DNA of 6,000 nt, taken from positions 1 through 6,000 of the forward strand of contig JBAYSE010000103.1 of assembly GCA_041676265.1 (NCBI GenBank). The letters run 5' to 3'. The position numbers and the translations under genes were made by a program. The DNA is from DUOJ01 sp041676265 (GTDB lineage Bacteria > Spirochaetota > Spirochaetia > Sphaerochaetales > Sphaerochaetaceae). The notes under the pieces are model-generated. The model did no database searches. It had not been told where the DNA came from and saw only the letters and a program-made list of their open reading frames with translations. Below are positions 1 through 5,959 of the stretch, one piece after another (within the stretch, counting starts at the first letter, position 1; each line of letters starts with the position of its first letter).

Positions 1-1874
1 ATTTTTTCAGCTTCTTCCAAAACTTCTTTAACGCCCTTTTCGGTGCCCAAATGAGAGAGCTTAGAGCCCCTTGTAGGGACCACCTCTGCTGTAACAAAAG
101 TTCCCCCTTTTTTTAGGATGGCCATAATCTGAGATAGGAGGGGAGTGCCTTTTTTGAGCCTTGTGAAAAGGTTACGCCCTATTACTACCTCAAAAGCTCC
201 ATATTCTTGTAAGGGCTCCAGAGTCTCACTTAGAATAACTTTTGGCCGCTCCAAGGAGGGGAGCGTTTGGCCATAATGCTCCATGTGGTTGTAATGGGCC
301 ATCGAAGCCGTTAAGGCCACTACTAAGCCCTCTGGTGTTCTTCTAACGGCCTCCCATACCAACAGTCCATGGCCGCTGTTTAAAACTGCTACTTTGGCAA
401 AGCGCTCAATATTTAGTGTTTTGAAGACCTCATCTCTAATTCGCTCTAAAAACGCACTTAATTGTCGACTGGCACGCTCCACCCAAATATCGCGCTGAAA
501 GTCAGGTGGTGAATAGGTGAGGTTACCTACAAAAGCCTCCTCTGAAGAGACCTCTAGTTGAGCTTCACGTTTTTGCCTCACCTCTTCTCTAATTCTCCCT
601 TCGTGGCCCATAGCAGATGGGTCATAAAAAACTTTCCCTTGAAGAGCTGTTGGTAGGTATTGTTGGGCTACCCAGTGGTTTTGGTAGGCGTGGGGATAGA
701 GGTATCCTTCTCCGTGGCCAAACCCTTTTTTGTCACGGGAGGCATCTTTAAGATGGTTGGGAACCTCCCCATCACTCTCGTTTTCAACAGCTTTAAGGGC
801 ATCAAAAAAAGCTAGGGCAGAATTACTCTTAGGGGCAGTTGCCAGATAAAGGGCGGCTAATGTTAAGTGAAAACTCCCCTCTGGTAGTCCCACGCGGTCA
901 AAAGCAGCCGCGTTAGATTCAACAACCTGAATAGCATGCGGGTCAGCCATCCCCACATCTTCGGTCGCACTGATTAACATGCGCCTAAAAATATACTTAG
1001 GGTCCTCTCCTGAGCGGACCATTTTGGCCAACCAGTAGAGGGTTGCGTCACTGTCACTGCCTCTGATGGACTTAATAAAAGCGCTGATTACATCAAAATG
1101 GTAATCGCCCTCCTTGTCGTAAAGGACCACTTTCCTTTGGATAGACTCTTCAGCCGTTTCACGGCTTATGGAGATAGTGGTCCCCACGGGGGGCGGGAAT
1201 TTGTCATCACTGGTTTCAACGGCCAATTCAAGAGCATTTAAGAGGGAACGGGCATCTCCGTTGGCGATGTTAACAATGTGTTCAAGGGCTCCCTCTTCAA
1301 ACTTTACCACCCATTTCCCATACCCTCGCTCTTTATCATTTAGGGTAGCCTTGGCAATTGTCATTAAGTCTTCTGCCGTGAGACTGGTGAGTTGGAAAAT
1401 CCTCGAGCGACTTACAAGGGCGGAGTTGACCTCAAAATAGGGGTTCTCAGTTGTGGCCCCTATCAAAATGAACGTCCCATTTTCTACCCATGGTAGGAGA
1501 GCATCTTGCTGGCTCTTATTCCAGCGGTGAACCTCATCAACGAAAAGGATTGTGCGCTTACCATAATGGGTCAATCTATCAGAAGCAGCTTCAATCTCAT
1601 AGCGGAGCTCTTTGACCCCCGATAGCACAGCATTGATGGTAGAGAAGTGGCTCTGTGTAGTATTGGCAATCACACGGGCGAGGGTAGTTTTACCGGTTCC
1701 GGGTGGTCCATAAAGGATAATTGAAGAAATCTGGTCGACTTGGATTGCCCGCCTTAAGAGGCGCCCGTTTCCCACAATATGGTCTTGACCCACATACTCA
1801 TCAAGACTACGGGGGCGCATCCTGTAAGCCAAAGGGTGATGAGTGTTGCTCAAACTACCTTCAAAGAGATCCAT
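1..1874 (-). CDS. rarA: Replication-associated recombination protein RarA (MgsA) with fused C-terminal methyltransferase-like domain, 3' end beyond window
   Basis: RarA is a AAA+ ATPase related to clamp-loader subunits that acts on DNA at stalled or damaged replication forks in the cytoplasm. I translated the minus strand from ATG at 1874 to the window edge: 624 uninterrupted residues. Visible motifs are PLAYRMRPRSLDEYVGQ (residues 14-30), Walker A GPPGTGKTT (56-64), Walker B ILFVDEVHR (109-117), sensor 1 GATTEN (139-144), an arginine-finger region SRSR (155-158) and the sensor-2 stretch GDARSLLNALE. The RarA core with its oligomerisation domain ends near residue 430 at GHEGRIREE, where E. 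coli RarA also ends. The protein then continues through a polar linker into a second domain (about 490 onward) with VAVLNSGHGLL (495-505) and VVIGRNLFTRL (563-573), which looks like a Rossmann-type methyltransferase fold. This matches the 'RarA/unknown domain' fusion known from cyanobacteria. The start is supported by family alignment; it has no Shine-Dalgarno sequence. Roughly 100 residues are probably missing beyond base 1. Confidence 0.95.
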   Translation of the reverse strand, partial: MDLFEGSLSNTHHPLAYRMRPRSLDEYVGQDHIVGNGRLLRRAIQVDQISSIILYGPPGTGKTTLARVIANTTQSHFSTINAVLSGVKELRYEIEAASDRLTHYGKRTILFVDEVHRWNKSQQDALLPWVENGTFILIGATTENPYFEVNSALVSRSRIFQLTSLTAEDLMTIAKATLNDKERGYGKWVVKFEEGALEHIVNIANGDARSLLNALELAVETSDDKFPPPVGTTISISRETAEESIQRKVVLYDKEGDYHFDVISAFIKSIRGSDSDATLYWLAKMVRSGEDPKYIFRRMLISATEDVGMADPHAIQVVESNAAAFDRVGLPEGSFHLTLAALYLATAPKSNSALAFFDALKAVENESDGEVPNHLKDASRDKKGFGHGEGYLYPHAYQNHWVAQQYLPTALQGKVFYDPSAMGHEGRIREEVRQKREAQLEVSSEEAFVGNLTYSPPDFQRDIWVERASRQLSAFLERIRDEVFKTLNIERFAKVAVLNSGHGLLVWEAVRRTPEGLVVALTASMAHYNHMEHYGQTLPSLERPKVILSETLEPLQEYGAFEVVIGRNLFTRLKKGTPLLSQIMAILKKGGTFVTAEVVPTRGSKLSHLGTEKGVKEVLEEAEK

Positions 1875-1881
1875 GGTGATG

Positions 1882-1887
1882 AGTATA
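1882..1887 (-). promoter_or_regulatory. Candidate -10 box of rarA, leaderless type
   Basis: The minus strand reads TATACT, five of six matches to the -10 consensus, ending 7 bases before the rarA ATG. Transcription would then begin at or next to the start codon, which fits the absence of any Shine-Dalgarno sequence. The hexamer 17 bases upstream (TTAAAC, 1905-1910) is a poor -35 and overlaps the stop codon of the upstream lipoprotein gene. Because the two genes are co-directional and only 32 bases apart, rarA may also be reached by read-through. Confidence 0.45.
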
Positions 1888-1892
1888 CACTA

Positions 1893-1917
1893 TTAGTCAA
1901 AATAGTTTAACGACTAA
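1893..1917. repeat. Short inverted repeat between the lipoprotein gene and rarA
   Basis: TTAGTC (1893-1898) and GACTAA (1912-1917) are perfect 6-bp arms around a 13-base AT-rich centre. The repeat covers the lipoprotein stop codon and the region where a rarA -35 would sit. It lacks a GC-rich stem, so it is a weak terminator candidate. It could be an operator or chance. Confidence 0.25.
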
Positions 1918-2605
1918 AAAGGAGAAGTAGTGACTCATCATAAGTCGGGGCTAGAGAGCGGACCAACGCCTCTTGAGCTTTCATTGATTCAATTAACTGT
2001 CTAATGATGGTGATGGTGATAGTTTGCGATGGGTTCCCTTCCAGTAACACAGCCTCCTCTTGAGTTAACCTACCAACTCCCTCTACATAAATATTGTAGT
2101 GGCGGATAAGAGTGTCCCAGGCCTTTAATCCCTTTTGGCTCTTCTGCTCAATTAAGCGCGTTAACCAAGACTCTAGTTCCTCTGAGTAGTGACTGGCAAA
2201 GAAGCGGGTAATAGCATCACTAGAGCCTCTAATCAGAGAGAAGGGCTCCTCTATATTTATACTGGGTAAGAGCTCTTTTTCTAGAAAGCCGGGAATCTCC
2301 TTTACCATCTCTCGAACGTCTCCTTTTATAGCTTGAACATACCCGTCTATATAGTATTTTAAGCCTGGGACTTCATCCTGCAAAGCCAGTAGCTGACTAA
2401 ATGTTTCGGGGATTAAGTCTGTTACAGTGGGATTCCAGAGGGAGATAAAGCTTTCAGTGGCCGACTCTACGTTCATCTCTAACATCAGAACGACAGCCTG
2501 TTGGGCATTTAAAATCTCTTGGGGGCTCGGCAGAACCTCTTTAGTAGAGCTACAGGCACTTAAGACAATTACTATTAAGAGTAGGGGGACGAATCTTTTA
2601 ATCAC
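1907..2605 (-). CDS. Predicted lipoprotein, DUF4197-like
   Basis: This is a predicted membrane-anchored lipoprotein of 232 residues, function unknown. Starting at GTG 2605, the N-terminus is MIKRFVPLLLIVIVLSAC: a short basic segment, a hydrophobic core and a lipobox LSAC with the lipidated cysteine at residue 18, followed by SS. The mature part is mostly helical. The segment SINIEEPFSLIRGSSDAITRFF and the C-terminal pattern of an acidic helix ending in LLLLF resemble DUF4197 proteins (similar length, about 230 residues) from memory; this assignment is moderate. The frame stays open up to an ATG at 2743, but that would bury the lipobox at residue 64 and overlap the MATE gene, so GTG 2605 is preferred. 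There is no Shine-Dalgarno sequence; a TATAAT box lies 7 bases upstream. It is divergent from the MATE gene and precedes rarA by 32 bases. Confidence 0.82.
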   Translation of the reverse strand: MIKRFVPLLLIVIVLSACSSTKEVLPSPQEILNAQQAVVLMLEMNVESATESFISLWNPTVTDLIPETFSQLLALQDEVPGLKYYIDGYVQAIKGDVREMVKEIPGFLEKELLPSINIEEPFSLIRGSSDAITRFFASHYSEELESWLTRLIEQKSQKGLKAWDTLIRHYNIYVEGVGRLTQEEAVLLEGNPSQTITITIIRQLIESMKAQEALVRSLAPTYDESLLLLFSR

Positions 2606-2612
2606 AAGAGGG

Positions 2613-2641
2613 ATTATAGCACGACTCAGATATTGTGAAAA
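2613..2641 (-). promoter_or_regulatory. Promoter of the lipoprotein gene
   Basis: On the minus strand a perfect -10 TATAAT (2613-2618) is preceded by a 17-base spacer and TTTTCA (2636-2641), four of six matches to the -35 consensus. The -10 ends 7 bases before the GTG start, so the transcript should begin at or beside the start codon. This supports both the GTG choice and a leaderless mRNA. The promoter fills most of the 64-base divergent gap with the MATE gene, so the two promoters must overlap. Confidence 0.6.
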
Positions 2642-2651
2642 CAGAAGAGTA

Positions 2652-2657
2652 TATGGT
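2652..2657 (+). promoter_or_regulatory. Weak candidate -10 box for the MATE operon
   Basis: TATGGT matches the -10 consensus at four of six positions and ends 6 bases before an in-frame GTG (2664) and 12 before the ATG (2670). No recognisable -35 lies at 16-18 bases. It is listed because the operon needs a promoter in this short divergent gap and the spacing mirrors the two leaderless-type promoters on the other strand. Confidence 0.25.
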
Positions 2658-2669
2658 AGAGTTGTGCCG

Positions 2670-4043
2670 ATGTCCAAAATTAACACTAAAAATCTCACTG
2701 TGGGGTCACTCAACTCCCATATCCTTAGACTCTCTTTCCCCACTATGATTGGGATGCTTTTGCAGGCCGTTTACGATTTGGTGGACATGATTTGGATTGG
2801 CTTTATCAGCCCCTCGGCCATTGCCGCTATGACCCTTTTTAGTACTTTCTTCTGGTTTGTGGAGGTGCTTAACGAGATTGTGGGTACCAGCAGTGTTTCC
2901 CTTTTAGCCCAAAGTTATGGGGCAGCAGATGAGCAACGCGTTACTAAGGTTGCCTCTCAAACTTTACTCTTCAAATTCGTTTTGGCCACAGGTGGTGCTA
3001 TTCTGTTGGCCCTCGCTTTAAAGCCTCTTTTCAGCTTTTTTACCAGTGATACAGAAGTCATTACCTACGGCCTCCAATACGGCTTAATTAGGACACTCTT
3101 CCTCCCTGTTTTCTTCTCCTCTTATAGTGTTAACACCATTTTTAGAAGTACCGGGGATGCTAAGACGCCGATGAAACTCCTTATAGTCACAGCTATTATT
3201 AATATGGTAGCCGACCCTTTAGTGATGTTTGACACTATTCCCGGTACCCGCATTAAGGGCTTAGGGTGGGGAATTAGGGGAGCAGCTATCGCCACTGTCT
3301 TTTCGATTTCAATTGCTTTTCTCGCCGGCCTAATACTTCTTTTGAAGGGCAAAGCGGGCATTAAAATCAGATTTAGAGATTTTTTCCACCTCGACAAAAT
3401 TACCAGTTACAAATTGATCACAATCGGACTGCCTGCCGGTCTTAATCTGCTTTTACGAAACTTTTCAATGTTTATTTTTCTCCGCCTGGTGGCAATTTAC
3501 GGAACGAAGGCTATTGCTGTTGCCGGTATAGCCTTCCGCATCTACTCCTTCGGTATGATGCCCAGTTGGGGTTTAATGATGGGTAGTGGGGTGATTATTG
3601 GTCACAATTTAGGGGCAGAGAGACTCGACAGAGCCCTTAAGGCGGTACGCTTAAGTACCATCGACTGCCTCCTTTTTGTGTCACTGATTGCCCTCCCAAT
3701 TCTACTCTTTCCGTCGCAGATTCTCGCGCTTTTTATGGGGGGTGCGCCGCCCAGTATGGAAGGGATTTCTCTCATGTGGGTAATTGCCCCCGCCCTTTTA
3801 ACGGGAGCAGCCAAGAGTGGTATGTGGTCGGCTTTTACCGGGGCAGGGAAGAATCAGCCCCTCCTGATTGCCAGTATAATTGGTCAGTGGTTAATCATGG
3901 TTCCATTTGCCCTGATTGCCACCTTAGTCGTTAATGCGCCAATTATCTGGTTGTGGCTAGCCATTGTTATTGGAGATTTGGGAGAACTTTTAATTACAAT
4001 TATTCTGTACAATAAAATAGATTGGATTAGCCATCGAGTGTGA
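2670..4043 (+). CDS. MATE-family multidrug/Na+ (or H+) antiporter
   Basis: This encodes a 457-residue inner-membrane efflux transporter of the MATE superfamily (NorM/DinF type), which exports cationic drugs or metabolites in exchange for Na+ or H+. About 12 hydrophobic helices are visible. Family hallmarks occur in both pseudo-symmetric halves: VYDLVDMIWIG in helix 1 with acidic D36 and D39, QSYGAAD (81-87) echoed by GHNLGAERLD (311-320), FRSTGDAKTP (158-167) echoed by FTGAGKNQP (389-397), ADPLVMF (181-187), and GIRGAAIAT (201-209). The length is typical for the family. The frame is open further upstream to 2427, but that part overlaps the divergent lipoprotein gene and is not MATE-like. ATG 2670 is preferred; GTG 2664, two codons earlier, is possible. 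Neither has a clear Shine-Dalgarno sequence. It is first in a cluster with the YccA-like and nitroreductase genes. The substrate cannot be read from sequence. Confidence 0.93.
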   Translation: MSKINTKNLTVGSLNSHILRLSFPTMIGMLLQAVYDLVDMIWIGFISPSAIAAMTLFSTFFWFVEVLNEIVGTSSVSLLAQSYGAADEQRVTKVASQTLLFKFVLATGGAILLALALKPLFSFFTSDTEVITYGLQYGLIRTLFLPVFFSSYSVNTIFRSTGDAKTPMKLLIVTAIINMVADPLVMFDTIPGTRIKGLGWGIRGAAIATVFSISIAFLAGLILLLKGKAGIKIRFRDFFHLDKITSYKLITIGLPAGLNLLLRNFSMFIFLRLVAIYGTKAIAVAGIAFRIYSFGMMPSWGLMMGSGVIIGHNLGAERLDRALKAVRLSTIDCLLFVSLIALPILLFPSQILALFMGGAPPSMEGISLMWVIAPALLTGAAKSGMWSAFTGAGKNQPLLIASIIGQWLIMVPFALIATLVVNAPIIWLWLAIVIGDLGELLITIILYNKIDWISHRV

Positions 4044-4084
4044 GTTGACCAAAGCCTCAAAAAGTGTGAAAATTGGCCGTGAAC

Positions 4085-4089
4085 AGGAG
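4085..4089 (+). promoter_or_regulatory. Ribosome binding site fixing the start of the YccA-like gene
   Basis: AGGAG lies 6 bases before ATG 4096. It sits inside the frame that could be extended upstream to TTG 4045, and is too close to ATG 4090, so it selects ATG 4096 as the start. Confidence 0.75.
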
Positions 4090-4095
4090 ATGGCT

Positions 4096-4803
4096 ATGAA
4101 CGATTACAAAGCTCAAATGCTCTCTGATGTTGTCAGCCGAGAGCGTAACATTTTAAGAAACGTCTATATCTGGATGACTTTAGGCTTGAGCCTCACAGGA
4201 TTGGTTGCCTATTCGGTAGCCACCAGTCAAACACTCTTACGTCTCTTTTTAGGCAGCGCCTTCTCGCTCATCTTGATTGTAATCGCCCAACTACTGATTG
4301 TTAGTGTGTTATCGGCACGTCTACAGAAGATGAGCTCTACAGGGGCAGTTATAGCTTTTATCGCCTATTCCATCTTAACAGGAATAACCCTATCGGTAAT
4401 CTTTTATGCCTACAGGGGACCTGTTATCTCAAGAGCCTTCTTCACCACGGCGGCTAGTTTTGCCGGTATGAGTTTATATGGAATGACCACTAAAAGGGAG
4501 TTAAACGGCCTATCCCACTACCTAATGATGGGGTTATGGTCCCTCATTATTGCCTCTTTAATCAATCTTTTCCTAAAGAGCTCAGGGCTTTACTACCTTA
4601 TCTCGATTGCAGGTGTTTTGATATTTCTCGGTTTAACAGCTTGGGAGACACAGAAGATAAAGCAGCTTAACGCATCTTACAGCGCCTCAATGGATGAAGA
4701 GACCTATATCAAAGTCTCTATCATGGGGGCTCTTTCACTCTACCTCTCCTTCATCAATATTTTTCTCTATCTTTTAAGAATATTTGGTCGAGATAACCGC
4801 TAG
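4096..4803 (+). CDS. Bax inhibitor-1/YccA family integral membrane protein (TMBIM superfamily)
   Basis: This is a 235-residue protein with seven predicted membrane helices, belonging to the Bax inhibitor-1/YccA family (E. coli YccA and YbhL, B. subtilis YetJ). Members act as pH-sensitive Ca2+ leak channels or, for YccA, as modulators of the FtsH protease. Recognisable parts are a soluble N-terminus with SRERNILRNVYIWMTLGLSLTG (14-35), SILTGITLSVIF (92-103), FAGMSLYGMTTKREL (122-136), GLTAWETQKIK (179-189) and GALSLYLSFINIFLYLLRIFG (211-231). Two usually conserved aspartates are replaced: the helix-6 YDTQ-type motif is WETQ here (E184) and the helix-7 LYLDF-type motif is LYLSF (S218). These correspond to the di-aspartyl pH/Ca2+ sensor of YetJ, so regulation may differ. 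It begins 52 bases after the MATE stop and ends 9 bases before the nitroreductase, consistent with one operon. Confidence 0.93.
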   Translation: MNDYKAQMLSDVVSRERNILRNVYIWMTLGLSLTGLVAYSVATSQTLLRLFLGSAFSLILIVIAQLLIVSVLSARLQKMSSTGAVIAFIAYSILTGITLSVIFYAYRGPVISRAFFTTAASFAGMSLYGMTTKRELNGLSHYLMMGLWSLIIASLINLFLKSSGLYYLISIAGVLIFLGLTAWETQKIKQLNASYSASMDEETYIKVSIMGALSLYLSFINIFLYLLRIFGRDNR

Positions 4804-4812
4804 GAGAACTTA

Positions 4813-5367
4813 ATGGGCAATGCACTAGAAGTTTTGATGAGTCGTCGTTCAGTGAGAAATTTTCAAGATAAACAGATCCCACAAGAGGTCCTGAATCAGA
4901 TTTTGGCAGCCGGCTTGCAGGCTGCTACAGCTCTGGGGCGCCAAAGTTGGCATTTTTCTGTAGTTCAGGACCCTCTTTTTATCAGGACAATCTCTTTAGC
5001 GGTGGCCGGTGTGCTTTACGACTCCGGCATCCCGTCTCTACAGGAGAGAAGTCAACAGAAAGATTTTAACCCCTTTCACAATGCCCCTACAGTGGTTTTT
5101 GCCTCTTCAGATGGCTCAACCTATTCGTTGGCCGATTGTGCCAATGCTTGCCAAAATATGACTATAGCGGCCACCGCCCTCGGTATTGGCTCTTGCTATA
5201 TAGGCTCTTTTGTCCAAGCCTTCAAGCACGCCAGCGCTGAAGAACTTTTAGAAAAGTTCGCCCTACCCGAGGGGTATAAACCCATATTTGCCGTGGCCTT
5301 AGGCTACGCAAAAAAGCCCTTACCTGAGGTAAAGGCTCGAGAATGGAAAGTCTCTTATATAAGGTAA
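4813..5367 (+). CDS. Nitroreductase-family FMN-dependent oxidoreductase
   Basis: This is a 184-residue member of the short nitroreductase-like family: cytoplasmic, usually homodimeric FMN enzymes reducing nitro-compounds, quinones or other acceptors with NAD(P)H. Diagnostic features are the FMN-phosphate-binding RRSVRNF (11-17), the QSWHFSVV strand (44-51), FHNAPTVVF (88-96), the helix DCANACQNMTIAATALGIGSCY (108-129) which packs near the flavin and dimer interface, and the C-terminal strand VALGYAKKP (161-169). The length is normal for this subgroup. The start is well supported: AGGAG at 4802-4806 overlaps the YccA-like stop codon and sits 6 bases before ATG 4813, implying translational coupling. 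It is the last gene of the plus-strand cluster, its stop only 4 bases from the stop of a convergent gene. The natural substrate is unknown. I see no iron-sulfur ligand cluster, so it is not a ferredoxin-fused type. Confidence 0.93.
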   Translation: MGNALEVLMSRRSVRNFQDKQIPQEVLNQILAAGLQAATALGRQSWHFSVVQDPLFIRTISLAVAGVLYDSGIPSLQERSQQKDFNPFHNAPTVVFASSDGSTYSLADCANACQNMTIAATALGIGSCYIGSFVQAFKHASAEELLEKFALPEGYKPIFAVALGYAKKPLPEVKAREWKVSYIR

Positions 5368-5371
5368 GGCT

Positions 5372-5620
5372 TTAAAGCGCCATAACTGAAAGGAGAGTCA
5401 TGTCGCCATACTCTTCATAATCCAACACAGCACTAAGCGAATTAGAAGTGAAGAGGAACTCTCCATCCTCTTTTAAAATCAATTCAGTCTTACTGGGGAT
5501 ATACCCATAGATGGTTAAAGTTTTACTCGCAACAACCCTCGCCGGTAAGGCTACTGTTACCAGTAGCAAGCAGGTTATTATCAAGAGAAGTGTTATGTAG
5601 AACTTCTTAACTTTGACCAT
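5372..5620 (-). CDS. Small secreted protein of unknown function, 82 residues
   Basis: I do not recognise the family. The N-terminus KVKKFYITLLLIITCLLLVTVA is a classic signal peptide, with a likely signal-peptidase-I site after VVA (residue 31), leaving about 51 exported residues. A cysteine lies inside the hydrophobic core, but there is no proper lipobox. The mature part (SKTLTIYGYIPSKTELILKEDGEF onward) alternates hydrophobic and polar residues like beta strands and ends in TLLSVMAL. It looks like the N-terminal strands of a beta-rich surface or fimbria-like domain and may be a C-terminally shortened version of a longer protein. ATG 5620 is chosen over the adjacent TTG 5623 because GGAGG lies 5 bases before the ATG. 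A strong promoter precedes it. Its stop is 4 bases from the convergent nitroreductase stop. Confidence 0.75.
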   Translation of the reverse strand: MVKVKKFYITLLLIITCLLLVTVALPARVVASKTLTIYGYIPSKTELILKEDGEFLFTSNSLSAVLDYEEYGDMTLLSVMAL

Positions 5621-5625
5621 CAATT

Positions 5626-5630
5626 CCTCC
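5626..5630 (-). promoter_or_regulatory. Ribosome binding site of the small secreted-protein gene
   Basis: GGAGG on the minus strand is 5 bases before ATG 5620 and only 2 bases before the alternative TTG 5623, so it favours the ATG. Confidence 0.75.
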
Positions 5631-5665
5631 GAGTCAAAACTTGTTTAACTCTCAGTCACAATTAA

Positions 5666-5694
5666 AGTATAACTAGGTAAAATTGCTGCGTCAA
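5666..5694 (-). promoter_or_regulatory. Strong sigma-70-type promoter of the small secreted-protein gene
   Basis: On the minus strand, -35 TTGACG (5689-5694, five of six) and -10 TATACT (5666-5671, five of six) are separated by exactly 17 bases. The predicted transcript starts near 5659, giving a leader of about 40 bases that contains the GGAGG site. This is the best-matching promoter in the window and suggests the small protein is well expressed. Confidence 0.7.
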
Positions 5695-5726
5695 CTAATA
5701 AATTATTACTACAAAAGGAGTTATGA

Positions 5727-5818
5727 AATGTCAGATGTTCGATGTTTTTATGTATTTAGAACAATTCTAGAAAATTAGAAAGCTTTAGATTTAACAAAAA
5801 CTAATAACATCTGACATT
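5727..5818. repeat. 92-bp unit bounded by perfect 13-bp inverted repeats
   Basis: AATGTCAGATGTT (5727-5739) and its exact reverse complement AACATCTGACATT (5806-5818) enclose 66 bases. The interior is AT-rich and has its own hairpin (5755-5771, 7-bp stem with one G-U pair, 3-base loop) and four TAGA words at 5757, 5768, 5776 and 5786, roughly one helical turn apart. It could be a small MITE-like element, the fold of a structured RNA, or paired protein-binding sites. No clear target-site duplication flanks it, so the mobile-element reading is weak. Confidence 0.6.
5728..5778 (+). CDS. Possible 16-residue leader-like ORF
   Basis: ATG 5728 is preceded at 7 bases by AGGAG (5716-5720), and the frame runs MSDVRCFYVFRTILEN to a TAG stop. 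Its first codons form the left 13-bp arm of the inverted-repeat unit, so pairing with the right arm would hide the start codon. A possible plus-strand promoter, GTCACA (5655-5660), 17 bases, TAAAAT (5678-5683), overlaps the divergent promoter. The good ribosome site is the only real support; it may be chance. Confidence 0.22.
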   Translation: MSDVRCFYVFRTILEN

Positions 5819-5898
5819 ATATGTAAGAAGTTAATGCTGTTTTAACCCCTTATTCTGCTGGTATTTTCGTTATTAGTCGATTTAGCTCACAAATGTGT

Positions 5899-5909
5899 CA
5901 TCAGACATT
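5899..5909 (+). repeat. Third, one-mismatch copy of the repeat-arm motif
   Basis: CATCAGACATT differs at one position from CATCTGACATT of the right arm at 5808-5818 and is in the same orientation, 91 bases downstream of it. Confidence 0.45.
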
Positions 5910-5959
5910 CAAAGACAATTGGCTACCTGAAGAAGATAAGAATAGCACTAAAGTAGGCT

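Noticed and set aside
1168..1440. Plus-strand 90-codon open frame
   Set aside because: It lies entirely opposite the rarA AAA+ domain, which has unmistakable family motifs, and its translation has no family character.
2427..2669. N-terminal extension of the MATE frame
   Set aside because: It overlaps the divergent lipoprotein gene and its promoter, is not MATE-like, and the family-typical N-terminus begins at ATG 2670.
2606..2743. N-terminal extension of the lipoprotein frame to ATG 2743
   Set aside because: It would place the lipobox 64 residues in, overlaps the MATE coding region and runs through the TATAAT promoter.
3122..3814. Two minus-strand open frames of 91 and 70 codons
   Set aside because: Both are antisense to the MATE transporter, lack ribosome sites and are low-complexity shadows of its codons.
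4045..4095. Upstream extension of the YccA-like frame to TTG 4045
   Set aside because: TTG 4045 has no ribosome site, whereas AGGAG 6 bases before ATG 4096 gives the family-typical start.
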